Assembly (NCBI GenBank): GCA_003864495.1
Contig: ML133458.1
Coordinates: 1,329,449 to 1,393,448, forward strand
Length of the DNA: 64,000 nucleotides
Direction: 5' to 3'
From: Nemopilema nomurai
Lineage: Eukaryota; Cnidaria; Scyphozoa; Rhizostomeae; Rhizostomatidae
A program made the position numbers and the translations under genes. The notes under the pieces were generated by a model, which saw only the letters and a list, made by a program, of their open reading frames with translations, had not been told where the DNA came from and ran no database searches. Of this stretch, positions 24,853 through 36,800 are shown in pieces. The number at the start of each line of letters is the position of its first letter. Within the stretch, counting starts at the first letter, position 1.

Positions 24853-27800
24853 GTTGCTTTGCTGGTGTCTGTCATCAAACAGCTTTCAAGGTTAGCCCAA
24901 TAGTGATGGTAGAGGCATAGAAATGTATCATTCTCAATGAAGCAGCCCTGATGCAGTATAATCTTGTTTATTTGTCACTTAAAAGCTAGAAGTTTAGTTT
25001 TCCCAATGAAACCTTTTTTATATATTTGTTAGCTTGAATGATATTAGCTCTGCCAGTGTTAAGGCAAAAGAGGCATATGTTTTGGTAAAAGGCATGGGCA
25101 CAAGAAGACTACCAAATCCTAGTTACTTGATGACCCATTTGCACCAGAAAGCTTCTTTTTGCATAAAAAAGCAAATTTAGTTTTTGTAATCCCTTTCTTG
25201 GCAGATTTTTTGGTAGGTTGTTTGATAGAGTTTCAGTAGGAAATTGACAAATTCATTAATTTTTTCCTAATCTTAGCCTGAACAGTCCAGAGTACATAAG
25301 TTTTTTGGCATCCATTAAAGTGAATGTCCTTATTGACTACTATTCCATATTTCTTACTGTTGTGTAAACTTTTTGACTAAATTGTTTTTTATGCTCATTG
25401 TTTATCAACCTGAAAGCAGAACTCTTGGCCAAACAGATCATTTGTGACTGGTGGCCTAATTTTTTCAATCTTTGAATGTATTTGCAATGTGATTTTTCTG
25501 GAACTCACAGAATTTTCTAAGCGTTTCCAAATGGTGGTTGATCACAGAATACTACAGACGAAAGTTATTTTAATGTATGATAGCATATTTTGCAAAGAAG
25601 AAGAGTTGTTTAGGTTACATCTGATGAGATCTGAACCAAGTCTTTAAGTATTCTACATTTCACTACTATTTGCTTGTGTGCATTTAAGGAGATGAGAATC
25701 TAATGATGTCCAGTTCTCATTCTACCACTGAAAGCTAGTAAATTTGACTCCTTAAATGAGCTACTGTCTAAATGAAAAACAACCAGGAGGGTCATGCTGT
25801 GTTTGATTATTGGTTTTGGTTTATTAGTTTCCCAAGCATTCTAGTCAATTTCAAATTTTTGGCTGAAAGTGCACAACCTTCAGGAATAGTAAGCAATATA
25901 AAATATCACCAAAAAATCTGATACATGTTTCCTATTTCCCATACTTGTGTCTCATTTGAGTCTCTGTGATGTCTTAGTGACAATTTGCAGCAAAGGGAGC
26001 TTGAAAAGGAACAACTGCAAGAAAATTTGAAGAAAGCAGATGAGAGCTTGAGTGTTTTAGTAGAAGGTAACATGAAATGTGATGTTATTTTAAACCTATT
26101 AGAATTTGTTTATGCTTCTAAAGCAGGCTAGGGCTAGTGCTGACTTTTTTGTATTGAAAGCATGTCAACATTACGCTTGCTGATTTCATATTGTAGCATC
26201 TTTGTCATTACTTTTGTTATATTTTACATATTTTGCTTTAGTCTTTATCATACTTTAAATGTTTTGAAAGATGTCCAGGTAATACAAGGCTAGCCAGTTG
26301 CACAATTCCAATTGTAATACTGAGTTTTGAAGTTTTTGATCATTGTTATGATTATGGGTCTAGTTTTTTATTTTGCTCAAATATTAACTTTTACAGATAA
26401 TCAAGACAGCTTAAAGAAGACAATTCAAAACTTTGCTCTTGTTTCTTCAAGAATACAAGGTATATTTATATTATAATGGGAATTTGTGTGCTCTACAAAA
26501 ACCTATGGTTGCTTGAAAAATGAAGTTACCAGAATATAATGCACATGCATATGCACAAGTGGGAGAATGAAAAGACTTAAATTTTGCCAGCTTAAAAAGG
26601 TAGCAATTTTTTTTGATATATAATTTAATAAATTGCAGAAAATTTAATTGCAGGACTATAAGCTGTCTCTGCAGGATGGCTTTATTTGTTGTCATTCCAA
26701 AATTTCATCACTTTTTTATGACATCATTTCTGATCACTGGTTTTCTATGCACAACTTCGCCTTATATAATAAACACACAAAACTTACGCAATTGCAAGTT
26801 CAAAGAAGGGAGTAATGTACTTTGCTCTGTGTTGCTGATTTTTTAATTATTGTTCTTGAGTATGTGCATGTGTCACTACATATTTGTGAATGAGATTGTA
26901 AAAGAGAACGTCCTCGGTTATTGGTCTTAAGCAGGGAGCTGAAATTGTCTCTCTTGTTGTATTGCTTTTATCACTAATCATGTATCATAAAAGCAAAATT
27001 ATTTACGTTAATACTCCATTTGTTGTGTGTAGCACTAACTGCGTAATCGATGCACATTGTTCTATCTTTACTTTAAGGATGCAGGTCAAAAGTAGGCAGC
27101 CTAAGGGAGAAGCTCACAACATGCAAAACCCTACTCAATTGCAACAGAGACGACCTGAGACGACACTGGCAAGAGGGCCTGGAATACAGCGAAATCTTGA
27201 GTCTCCTCGATAAAGTGTAAGTGCTATCAACTGTTCTCGTAAAGACGCCCCTTTGTTGTACATTTGTCCATATTTTGATCCAAATTTTTGCTGGTTACTT
27301 TCGGAGCATCGCCCTCTTGTGCAGATAAATATAGTCACGTAAATTTTCAGTCCGTAAATTTTAAATTCACTGTATTTGTTTTACGGTTGCCGATATACTG
27401 TTTTCTCGAGTTTGTTTGGCCTAAGGTATGTGTCTATCTTTAGGGACAAGGCAACTGCGGTTCCCGACCAGCTTGACAAATTCATGGCCAAGAAGCATTA
27501 TCTACATGCCGCTAAGCTGCTGGTCAAAACAGGTATATTCCAAGCTCTGGATACAGTTGCGTCTACGACAAAGTGCTCAGTGCCTTGTTGGCAGGGCCGT
27601 TTGCCTTTTATAGAGCTCTATCAGAATAATTGTAAAAAGTATTGGATAAATACGTATGGGACATTCTGGTCTGTCAGTGTCTCTGCTAAGTCTATATTTG
27701 TGGTTGTTTTATTGCAGTCACAAATTTGGAAACGACCCTTGCAAACGTCGATGCACTACGTGAATTAAGAGTCGATCTCTATTGCCGGAAAATGGTAGGT

Positions 27801-30800
27801 GCCAATGTCGTAATGGCAAATGTCTTGTTCGTATGTCCCAGCCTAGTACATGTGCAGGAGGCTGGGCCATAACAACCCTTTTCACAACCCATTTGCTGAA
27901 TCTCGATCTATATAGAGTTTGACCTTCTATCGATTCTATCAAATTTGCCACGAAACCAAATGTTCAACCAGTATGCTGTTTTAACGATAGAAATTCCTTT
28001 TTTTTGGTACAGGATGTTTACCACTGGGCGAAAACACCCATTCAGTATTTTGAAACAGTTTGTTCATTTATTTGAGTGAACTATTTGTGCCTTCTTTCGC
28101 GATAGAAAATGCACGAGGTGCTTATTGAAGAACTGAACAAACAGATCCACTCTGATAAGCATCTGAAGCAGAAGCGATCCATTGGTAAGCCTTTTGTGAC
28201 ACTATCGGTTCTCGTTAGACTGGTTGGATTAAAATAGCAACAGTCTTGTAAAATATGGAAGTTTAAGGCTCAGGTTTTAAAGTTTTCGTGTCTGATATGT
28301 ATGATTTTTTGGCTGAAGTTTTGGTATGAAATTCCAAAGAATGTCTTCAGTGTACTTGCACATGTGATCGTAATTACAGGGCTCCAAACTATGTCATGTA
28401 TTCGAACATATTATTGTTCCGAATAAGTCAGAATTAGTTTCTAATTTAAGTCGCCAGGATTGCGTAATGTTTTTTCAAAATTAAATGTGTCTGTGGCAAT
28501 GGCGACTTTTCAATGCACATCGAACCATGCTCCTTCTGATTTGATAAATTTATTTTTGTTCATAGAAATATCAATATATCGATTCATCCTAAATAGTCTT
28601 GGGAGCTTTTATAGCTCGTCTATTGTTATTTCAGATAATTTGAGACTTTATTTAATAAGTTATGTTCTCTTTTAGATTCGGGCTCATTTCTTTCTGTTCC
28701 GGGAATAAAGAGGCACAATAGATCTTCATCACGTTAGTAACCGATAATCATAGATTTACTAGATGGTATACTATCAAATGTATATAAATATTCTAGTATC
28801 CCAGATTGCGTTGTCCATTGTGACCTAACAGTGCACGATGTGCAAAAGCACAGAGCAATAAATATAATAGAAGATAGGCTAGAAATAAGACATGTTTTCT
28901 GTTACTCCGAGTTTTGTGCTAGCGCACTCATCAGACAGACCAAAATGAAAATATTCCTGCTACTGCGGTATAAATATACAAAAGTTATGATAAGGTTTGA
29001 GAAAGGAAATTTTATTAGATAGAGGTTAATTAGTTAGGTAGAGTTCTATTGTTCGTACGTTTTATCTTTGAGTATCATAGTCTGTCTGATGAGTGCGCAA
29101 GCACGAAACTCAGAGTAACGGAGAACATGTCTCATTCATAGCCTATCTTCTATTTTAAATATTCTAGTATTTATGCAAAATGGAAGCGCACTTGAAGTCT
29201 TAACTGTGTTCTTTGACGCTATGATTTCTGTAATAGGAGTATTTGCCGTAAAAATGCGATGGGGAGGGAGTGTATTTCAGTAAGTGGGGGTGTGATGGGG
29301 TTGGGGTACATGTATTGGAGGGCACTCTGATTAGATTTCCGAAATTTAAGAATTTTGAGATGACCGTAACTTCTGCGGGTTGCACTGAATTTCAGGTGCC
29401 CAGGGAAAGGAGTGATCACTGAATGGGGATTGTAACGATGATGTTCACCGAAATCTGACTGCGTTAATAGCCCTCATAGTTAATGGAATGTATTGTTGTT
29501 GGTAGCATGTGCTTCTGCCATTCCTTGACAAAGGTTTTCTTGTCGGTAGGGTCATTCAAGCCCGAATCATTTTCAGATGTCCAAACAGATAAATTTGAAG
29601 AGGTAATAAATGCTCCTTTTGTATGAAGCTGTGCTTGTTTCACCGGCAATCGTTGGAACTTTTCCACGAAATTTTCTGGTAGTAAATTGTCGTGAATATT
29701 TTGATTATAAAACTGATTAAGTTTTTTTATGCAAAATTTCAAGGATGCAACCTGGAAGGTTGGCTTTGCACTCCGAAAATGGAACGACATTTCAATGATT
29801 ATTGTTACGTTAACATCTACGATAAGCATGAAATACTAGATGCTCTACCCATATTCACTATTCTCAGGAAAAGGGTCTACCTCTTTCGATTTAACGTTGA
29901 CTAACTTTCAATATGTCGTTTCTAAACAAAGATCTCCCTCCCTTGAAGATCACGGAGGATTTGCAGGCCAATCCAGAGGATAACATTTTCATGTTCATTC
30001 ACATCCTGATCGAGGCATTAGAAGTTGTTGGCAAAGTTCCTGAAGCGGTTGAGTCACTGAAGAGCCGTATAAAGAGAGAAATGGCCCTAGTTATACACCG
30101 TGTTACCGATGTGGTAGGCAGCAGGTAGGCCTTCGGTTATTCCCTGTTCTTCTATGGCTTTTATTATCATGTCAGATGTGTCATTGGTTTCATGCTATCA
30201 TGACTCAGGTAAAAGTCCTGCCCTCCTCAGACACCGTGTAGTCATTTTGTGCAGAAATAGGAGAAAGGCGTCTATTGCTAGGGCTATTTTACAAGGCTAT
30301 TTTTTCAAAGCTTCGCTGAAATCATTTAGCAGGAAGTGAAGTGGTTTTCAACGATAGATATTCCTTTTCTTTGGTACAGGATGTTTACCACTGGGCGATG
30401 TTTAACACGTACTCAGTATTTTGGAACAGTTTGTTCGTTTATTTGTGTGAACTATTTGTTCATTTGTGACATAAAATCGCTTCAATTTAGATAAGCCGCA
30501 TTCATTTTAAATGACATTAAAGGGAATAGAAGCATAGATCAAGCACTTTCCAAAAACAGACAGTATAGAGCTTGCGCAGTGTTTTCACATTGTAACTGTG
30601 CACATGAAGTAGATTCAAAGGCAAATCGCGTGCAATCTACAGTGGAAGTGAGCACGAGAAATGGTAGATGGATACTTGTGATTGGTTGATGTTTGATTGA
30701 CAGTTTGAGCTTGGTTGCTCGGAGCCACTTAAATATGCTTCAATTCCCTTTAATACATATTCAGTATCTCTTCTCCAACCTCAGCCTTGGTCTTGGTCCA

Positions 30801-33800
30801 CTGTATGTTTTTGTGATTCTACCTTATAAGCATTTCACAAACGCTTTAATTTGTGCTTCTAGGGCAGTTGCAAGGGGCGATGCTGTTACGGTGGAGGTGA
30901 TAATTTTTAATTTTCATCAATTAATCTGTTAGTTAATTTTATTGATTACCAGTTCTTTTCTAGCAGCTTTGAAAGCAGCATTCATGTATGCTTTTGTTTG
31001 ATTGTTTTGCATTAGAGTTTAAATGATTAGAATTATTGAAGGGCATCTGTCAACAAGTGTCTTGTGGTACAGAACTCCGAAATAGCTAGTGTTTTCGATT
31101 CGCAACTGGCTATTTATTGTGTCGCAAAAAATGTATTTAAAAGTATGTAAAAGCTGATTCCACTTTTACTAGCTATTGTAAAGGTCATTTGGTGATAAAA
31201 TTAACAGTTTTTTCATGCCGCTCATAGCAGCGGTAACCTTTCTTCGTTAGATAACTCAAAAACAACAAGAGAGTTAAGTTAATGTGAAAACTAATCCACT
31301 TCAAGCATTCGATTGTTGTTTCTCGTAGAACAGATGAAAACACTTTGATAACTTCCCATTTTAGGAGTTAGCAAAGAAGGAGTCGCCTGAGCTGTTGGTT
31401 GAGTTGCTGAATGGCGTTTTTGAAAAATTCAGGGCAATTGCAAGAAATCACCAAATTGTGATTGATGCTGTGCAAAGAATTAAGGTTTCAACTCCAGTTA
31501 AATGTTCAAACTTTTGTTTAGATATTGGTTTTTCGCCCTTTGTCCATCAATTTGATGTTTTGAATTATCTGACTAGTCTTCACTAGTTTTTCTCATCTCA
31601 TGTTGTCTCATAAGTTGTGGTAGTTGTTTCATGTCAATTACGACCTTGCCATTCGAAGCATGCAGCCTTTGCCAACGGGGAAACTCTGAAACATATTCAG
31701 AAAAAGGCATTGTGGTTTTATTTAGTAGATGATGTTGGGTTTTGTTATTGTGTAGAGAATTCTGATACTGGGAAATGGAACTCTTAGCAAGAAGGTGGTT
31801 CCTTTGTCCTAGACACCGACCTGAAACAATTATTTTTTCTTATGGCTACTTTTTTGTCCTTGAATGGGATATTAAAGCTTTCTTTAGCTCCTTTTCCCTC
31901 CCCCAAATCTTCTTTTTTCTACTGTGGTCATACCACTGACCTTTAAGCCCAATTTGATCTTATTTTATACTTAATCAGAAGCAGAAGTTTTTTTCTTTAA
32001 CGCATTGTGTCAATAACATTGTACTCGCCAACAGGACAGGCGAAAGTCGAAAGATGCCCTTGCCAACGAGGCTGCGGAATTTGTTGTTTATCATTTGGAT
32101 TCAATGACTGGCGAAGAAACCCGAAATTTAGAGGAAACATCAGGTAGCTTCAAGTATTCATTCTCTGTTTGTTTGGGTTCTAGTTTGGGTGGATTTCATC
32201 AGGCAACGATCAATTCACTGCCATAGTGAAATATTTATACAAGCAACCTTTTTATGGTTTTACAATACTTTCTTTCCTTGTTTTTAGCTAACTTTTAGTC
32301 ATTGACAATCATTTAATTGCAAATGTTCATTGGAATTTTTGTCCTAACATCCTATTGAAAGCTATCTACTCTTTGCAGTTATACAAATGTACACAAAAGA
32401 AGATGTGTGGTCCGAAATTGAGTTTTCGGTAAATAATTTATTTTGTGATCTTTTACTCAAATTTAAAACGAATGGAAATTTTTTCTTGCTATCTTGCACA
32501 AAGAATTCGGTACCGTAAATCAACTTTGCTTTTTTCACTTCGATCCCTGTCAGACAGCAGATTATGGCTCATTTAACGTTGTTAATCATTTGTTCATGTT
32601 TTATATCATTTGTTCTCAAACAGACCAATGCATAACGCTTTTGAACCTTAACAATTGATATTTTCTCACAAAAAACTCCAACTATGTATTGATATGCTTG
32701 GTCTATATCAAATGATATTAATCGAATCAAATTCAAAATTTGCACCCGATCTCTGACCTGTGGCCTCTGACTCCTGGTTTCTGATCCCTGGGCCCTGGTC
32801 TCTTAACGGACCTTCTTTCTTAGGTTCAAGTGTTGCTTGGCTATTATCTGGATATCCAGAGTCGTGCCACTCGCCAGCAAGCCCTTTCACCATTTCCCAA
32901 TACAGAAGGGTATGTATTCTAATTCTGTATCATATTTGTTTTTTTGTAGGACTTTGCTGAAAAATCTTTACAGTTGAACCTATTCCTGAATTCACTCCAA
33001 TTTTTCTTTCATAGATGTCTAAATTCTGTCTTGCAGTTTTTACGAAATTTCTGAGTGAAATCTTTAATTGATTGTTTAAACCGCAAAACTGTCAACTCCG
33101 AAAACGCACAAGCATGGTTTATCACACTTTTTAGAAACTCAAACTGCAGCAATATACCCGTGTATGGATACTTCACGTTTTATTGTTGTATTTACACAAG
33201 TTTTAGAGTTTACACTAAAGAAATCGTTGCTCTTATCGAGAAATAGAACTGGAGATTTGCCTGTTTCGAAACTTTACCCTCAACTTATTCTCTGTTTTGG
33301 CTTAAAAAATTGTGCTCTACTATATTTGAGCCAATTATACATTCCAAATGCTTATCTTTAGCTTATAAAGAAAATTTCCCCTGCAGCGAAATAAATTCCT
33401 TTTTTGTAAGCAAGAAAAAAGCAAAGTCATCAAAGGTTTGTTTTGTGCTTTTTGTCTCCAGTAAACCGCCTTAGAAAATTACTAGCTAACAAGATTTACA
33501 ATTTGAAGCCAAAACTGTAGTGCTGGTTTGTTTTGGGGATTCTTTCAAACTGAGAGCATCCCCATTTGTCGCAGAGAATGGATGTTAATGGTCAATCTAT
33601 TTTAGGGGTGTATGGGATTGTTTTTTGACGTTACTCTTTTTCAGTCCTTCAGATTTTTTGACCGATCTAGAAGTTGATTACTGGCTAACTGTAAATGTTT
33701 TCCTACACAAAGAGAAACTTAACGAATGCTAAGCTGACTATTGTGCATTGTGTAATCTGACTAAAGGATTATTGCAAGCTGTTAGCGTCCCGCCAACCGT

Positions 33801-36800
33801 TGTACATTCTTTCTTTAAATTGCAGACTTTATTCCCTTCTTTTCTAGTATCCGTTGTTCCGTTTCGAAGGTTCCTCTTCAGCCATTGCTATGAGCAGTTA
33901 CATCAAAGACCAAGGTCAAGATCTAGTTTCATCGGTGCGTTTGTTTTCATGGCTTGAGTAATTGTTTCACTCTGAGAGCAATTTTTTACGTTTCCCCTAC
34001 AAAGGAACTGTTTGCGTCTTGCAAATGTAAGTTTAAAAACCCTCATAATAAAAGCAATGGTATGCTATTTCACACACGTTAAACGCACATTTGGTGCAGC
34101 AGTAAATTCGAATTTGCAGGTGTAAGCTTGTAAAAGGCATGTTATATCCACTTTCAGATCCCTGACGACCCCTATGCAGACTCTCTCTTGTCAAGCAAAT
34201 GCCAGCTTCTCTGCAAGCCCTCTGCATCCAATGTAACAGGCAAGTATTACACTGGTCAATTGGCTTTGCTGTATTCAGCACCCTATGGCTTTGCGTCTTT
34301 GCTGTTATTTTCGCTTTCTAAGTGCATGGCCTTTAGAGCTTCAACTTGGCGTTTTGGATTTCTCATACAATGAGATGTTTCGAATTCTGCTTGATCTCAT
34401 GGTAGATTCTTAAGAAAGGGCTTTTTAGCGATCAAGACCCTCCCTTCAAATGTCCAAATAGTTGCTAATATCCTACTCCATAAACGGCTGCCACTCAAAG
34501 CTGCTTTGAGACAACAATTCCAAACTGAGACATTGTGCCCCATTTTTTCATTTAGCTAGTGTGAGTGATGCTCAAGGAAGTATGTTAATAACTAAACTTT
34601 TGATAATCTGCCGTCACATCAAAAGGAAACTAGTCGCCATGATGTTAAGTCTTGTCTAAATGCAGCATTAACCTCGCTTTCTTTCTGAAACACACTTTAG
34701 AGGGTGAATTTTTGGTATCACCTAAACCGTCGTCTTGTAATTTGGTCTCTAAGTATGGTTTTAGAGTATCGCCTTCTAACGTTATGTCATCCTATAGCAT
34801 CATTCTGTCAGACCACTTTGCAATATTTTTTTGGAAAATTTGTTTCCGAATACTATTTCGCAATATTTTATTGGAATATGGTCTTGTAATTTATCTTGTA
34901 GTATAACCCTACATTATCATATTTTCTTATTATTTTAATAAAGACCTCAAAGCATCATCTTGTTGCAAATTTTTAGCGAAGGTTTGTCCTTTTTAGCTTT
35001 GTTCATTCCGGTGATGACGTTCATCGGAGAGGTTGAGCAATTCACATCATCAAAACTCGGGTACGTTGCCAAATGCTCTTTATCTTGCCACCATTTTTCA
35101 CCGAAACATAAATGTAACAAACGTAAATGAACAGGTACTAATGAACAGGTTTTTGTCATTCTGCTATTTCATATGGGAATGCATATACTTTGCATCAACC
35201 ATATCTCTTGCTATAAAATTCGTTTACCAAGAGATATTCCAAAAGCTATTCTTGATACCTTTTTTACATCTGTTCCTGTTTTTAACGAAATACTCCGTGA
35301 TGGAATGGTGCTCTCTTCCATTCCCAAGCATCGCTTGTCTGCTTCTTTCGTCCATATTCCAGTTCTTCCTATTGGACCATTTGCCATTTGCCGATGATTA
35401 TGGAATACCACGCTTTTGCTTCATTCAAACTCAACTTGTATCCTCCCAATCATGGAACTCTCGTTTTTATGACAGGGTGGAAGGAGTGCTTTACCATTCA
35501 GTAACTGACTTCGTCAAGAAAGAGTTTTTGAATCAAGTTCTTTATGCTGTTATGGAGAAAACAAAAGTTGCTACTCGTGGTAAACTTGTTTTTCATTGTG
35601 TGGAAATTTTTTTTCTGCAGTTTTATTTGTATATTGTATTGTACAAGGTGAATTTTTTAAGGATTTTATCTGTAGGCTTTTGAAAGAAATTTTACAATTT
35701 TGAAAATAAAAGTTTTTTAGTCTTGATGAGAATGTGATGTGTTTTGAAATCAAACTAGTTGCAGGAAGTAATAAGTTTTTTATTTGAGGTATCATAGCTC
35801 TTTATATATTGGTCACTTGAAAGTATTTGAGTTTAAAGTATTTCTGGAGAGCCACTTATGAAGCGACGGCTCCTTTTCTTTGGTTAATAAAGTCAGATAT
35901 TCTTTGTTTATTGTTCACATATCAATTATACTTTCCTCTTCGTACTTTTCTACTTCAAATCATGATTCCTAATTCAAGACTCCCTTCCGTGCTTGAGTTG
36001 AGTAGAACTTATAAAAGTACCCCTCTTTTTCATATTAACCACTTTTAAAATCAAAATCCCAATTATGTTGATGCCCATGTTTTCCCACAAACGTTACCTC
36101 TTGGCGCCAATGGCAATACGCCTGATTTGCCCGTTTGCCGCCAATTCACAGCCACAACAACTGCTTTCCTCGTAGGGCTGGATGCGTTGAAGAACCTCAC
36201 CGATCAGGCGACGCAAAACAGACTTCAAGTAGACAGGCCACTCCTTAAGGTTTGATGTCCTACCTGTTTTTATTGAACATTTCCAACTTACCTTATGAAT
36301 CCTGTTCATTTGCTCTTGTCAATTGAAAGCTAGTGCCTATGGTTTTTTGTATATAAAAAATATATATGCATACGATTCTTGTCGTTTCGTAAGCTTTTGC
36401 ACCTAATTGAGCGAAAAAGAAATGGCAGAGCGCCTTTCCCTACTCCAAATGCTACTAATTTGGAAATCAAAGCCTTCTGTTTAACGAAGGGTAAAATCAG
36501 TTATCTACGCTGTTGTTTTATATTCAGTACAGTTGTGGTCGAATCCACTTTCAGCTGATAGTTCATATTTAGAGTTAGTGCCTATGGATGTGTTCTAGTG
36601 AAGCATTGACAACTGCTTATCGGCATTTCATGATTGTACCAGCTCATAGCGTTCCATGTGAGAGGATGTCTTTCCAAGAAATCATCCAAGTCAGACATTC
36701 ATTACTGGACCTTTTATGACCACTGGAAACTCTATCTAAATTATTGACATGCTAGTTATCGTCACCATCGTTTTTTAACACTGGAGCTGCATGGTTAGAC

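Larger units (their letters stand above)
28786..29170. mobile_element. Hammerhead-ribozyme retroelement flanked by 14-bp direct repeats
   Basis: A 357-bp insertion (28800-29156) in EXOC4 intron 8 is bounded by identical 14-bp direct repeats aaatattctagtat (28786-28799 and 29157-29170), read as a target-site duplication. Inside, about 75 bp at 28867-28941 are repeated in inverted orientation at 29079-29155 with roughly 88-90% identity, separated by about 135 bp. Each arm holds a hammerhead ribozyme motif, one per strand. Known relatives are retrozymes and Penelope-like elements, both of which carry hammerheads in animals. No reverse transcriptase is present, so it is non-autonomous or a truncated copy. 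Confidence 0.75.

Noticed and set aside
25620..25650. Another ctgatgag word, checked as a hammerhead core
   Set aside because: It is not followed by a short stem II and GAAA, so the catalytic core cannot form.
35033..35683. Long plus-strand open frame of 216 codons
   Set aside because: It begins before and runs beyond EXOC4 exon 19 (35476-35579). The intronic part is hydrophobic T-rich translation without family similarity.
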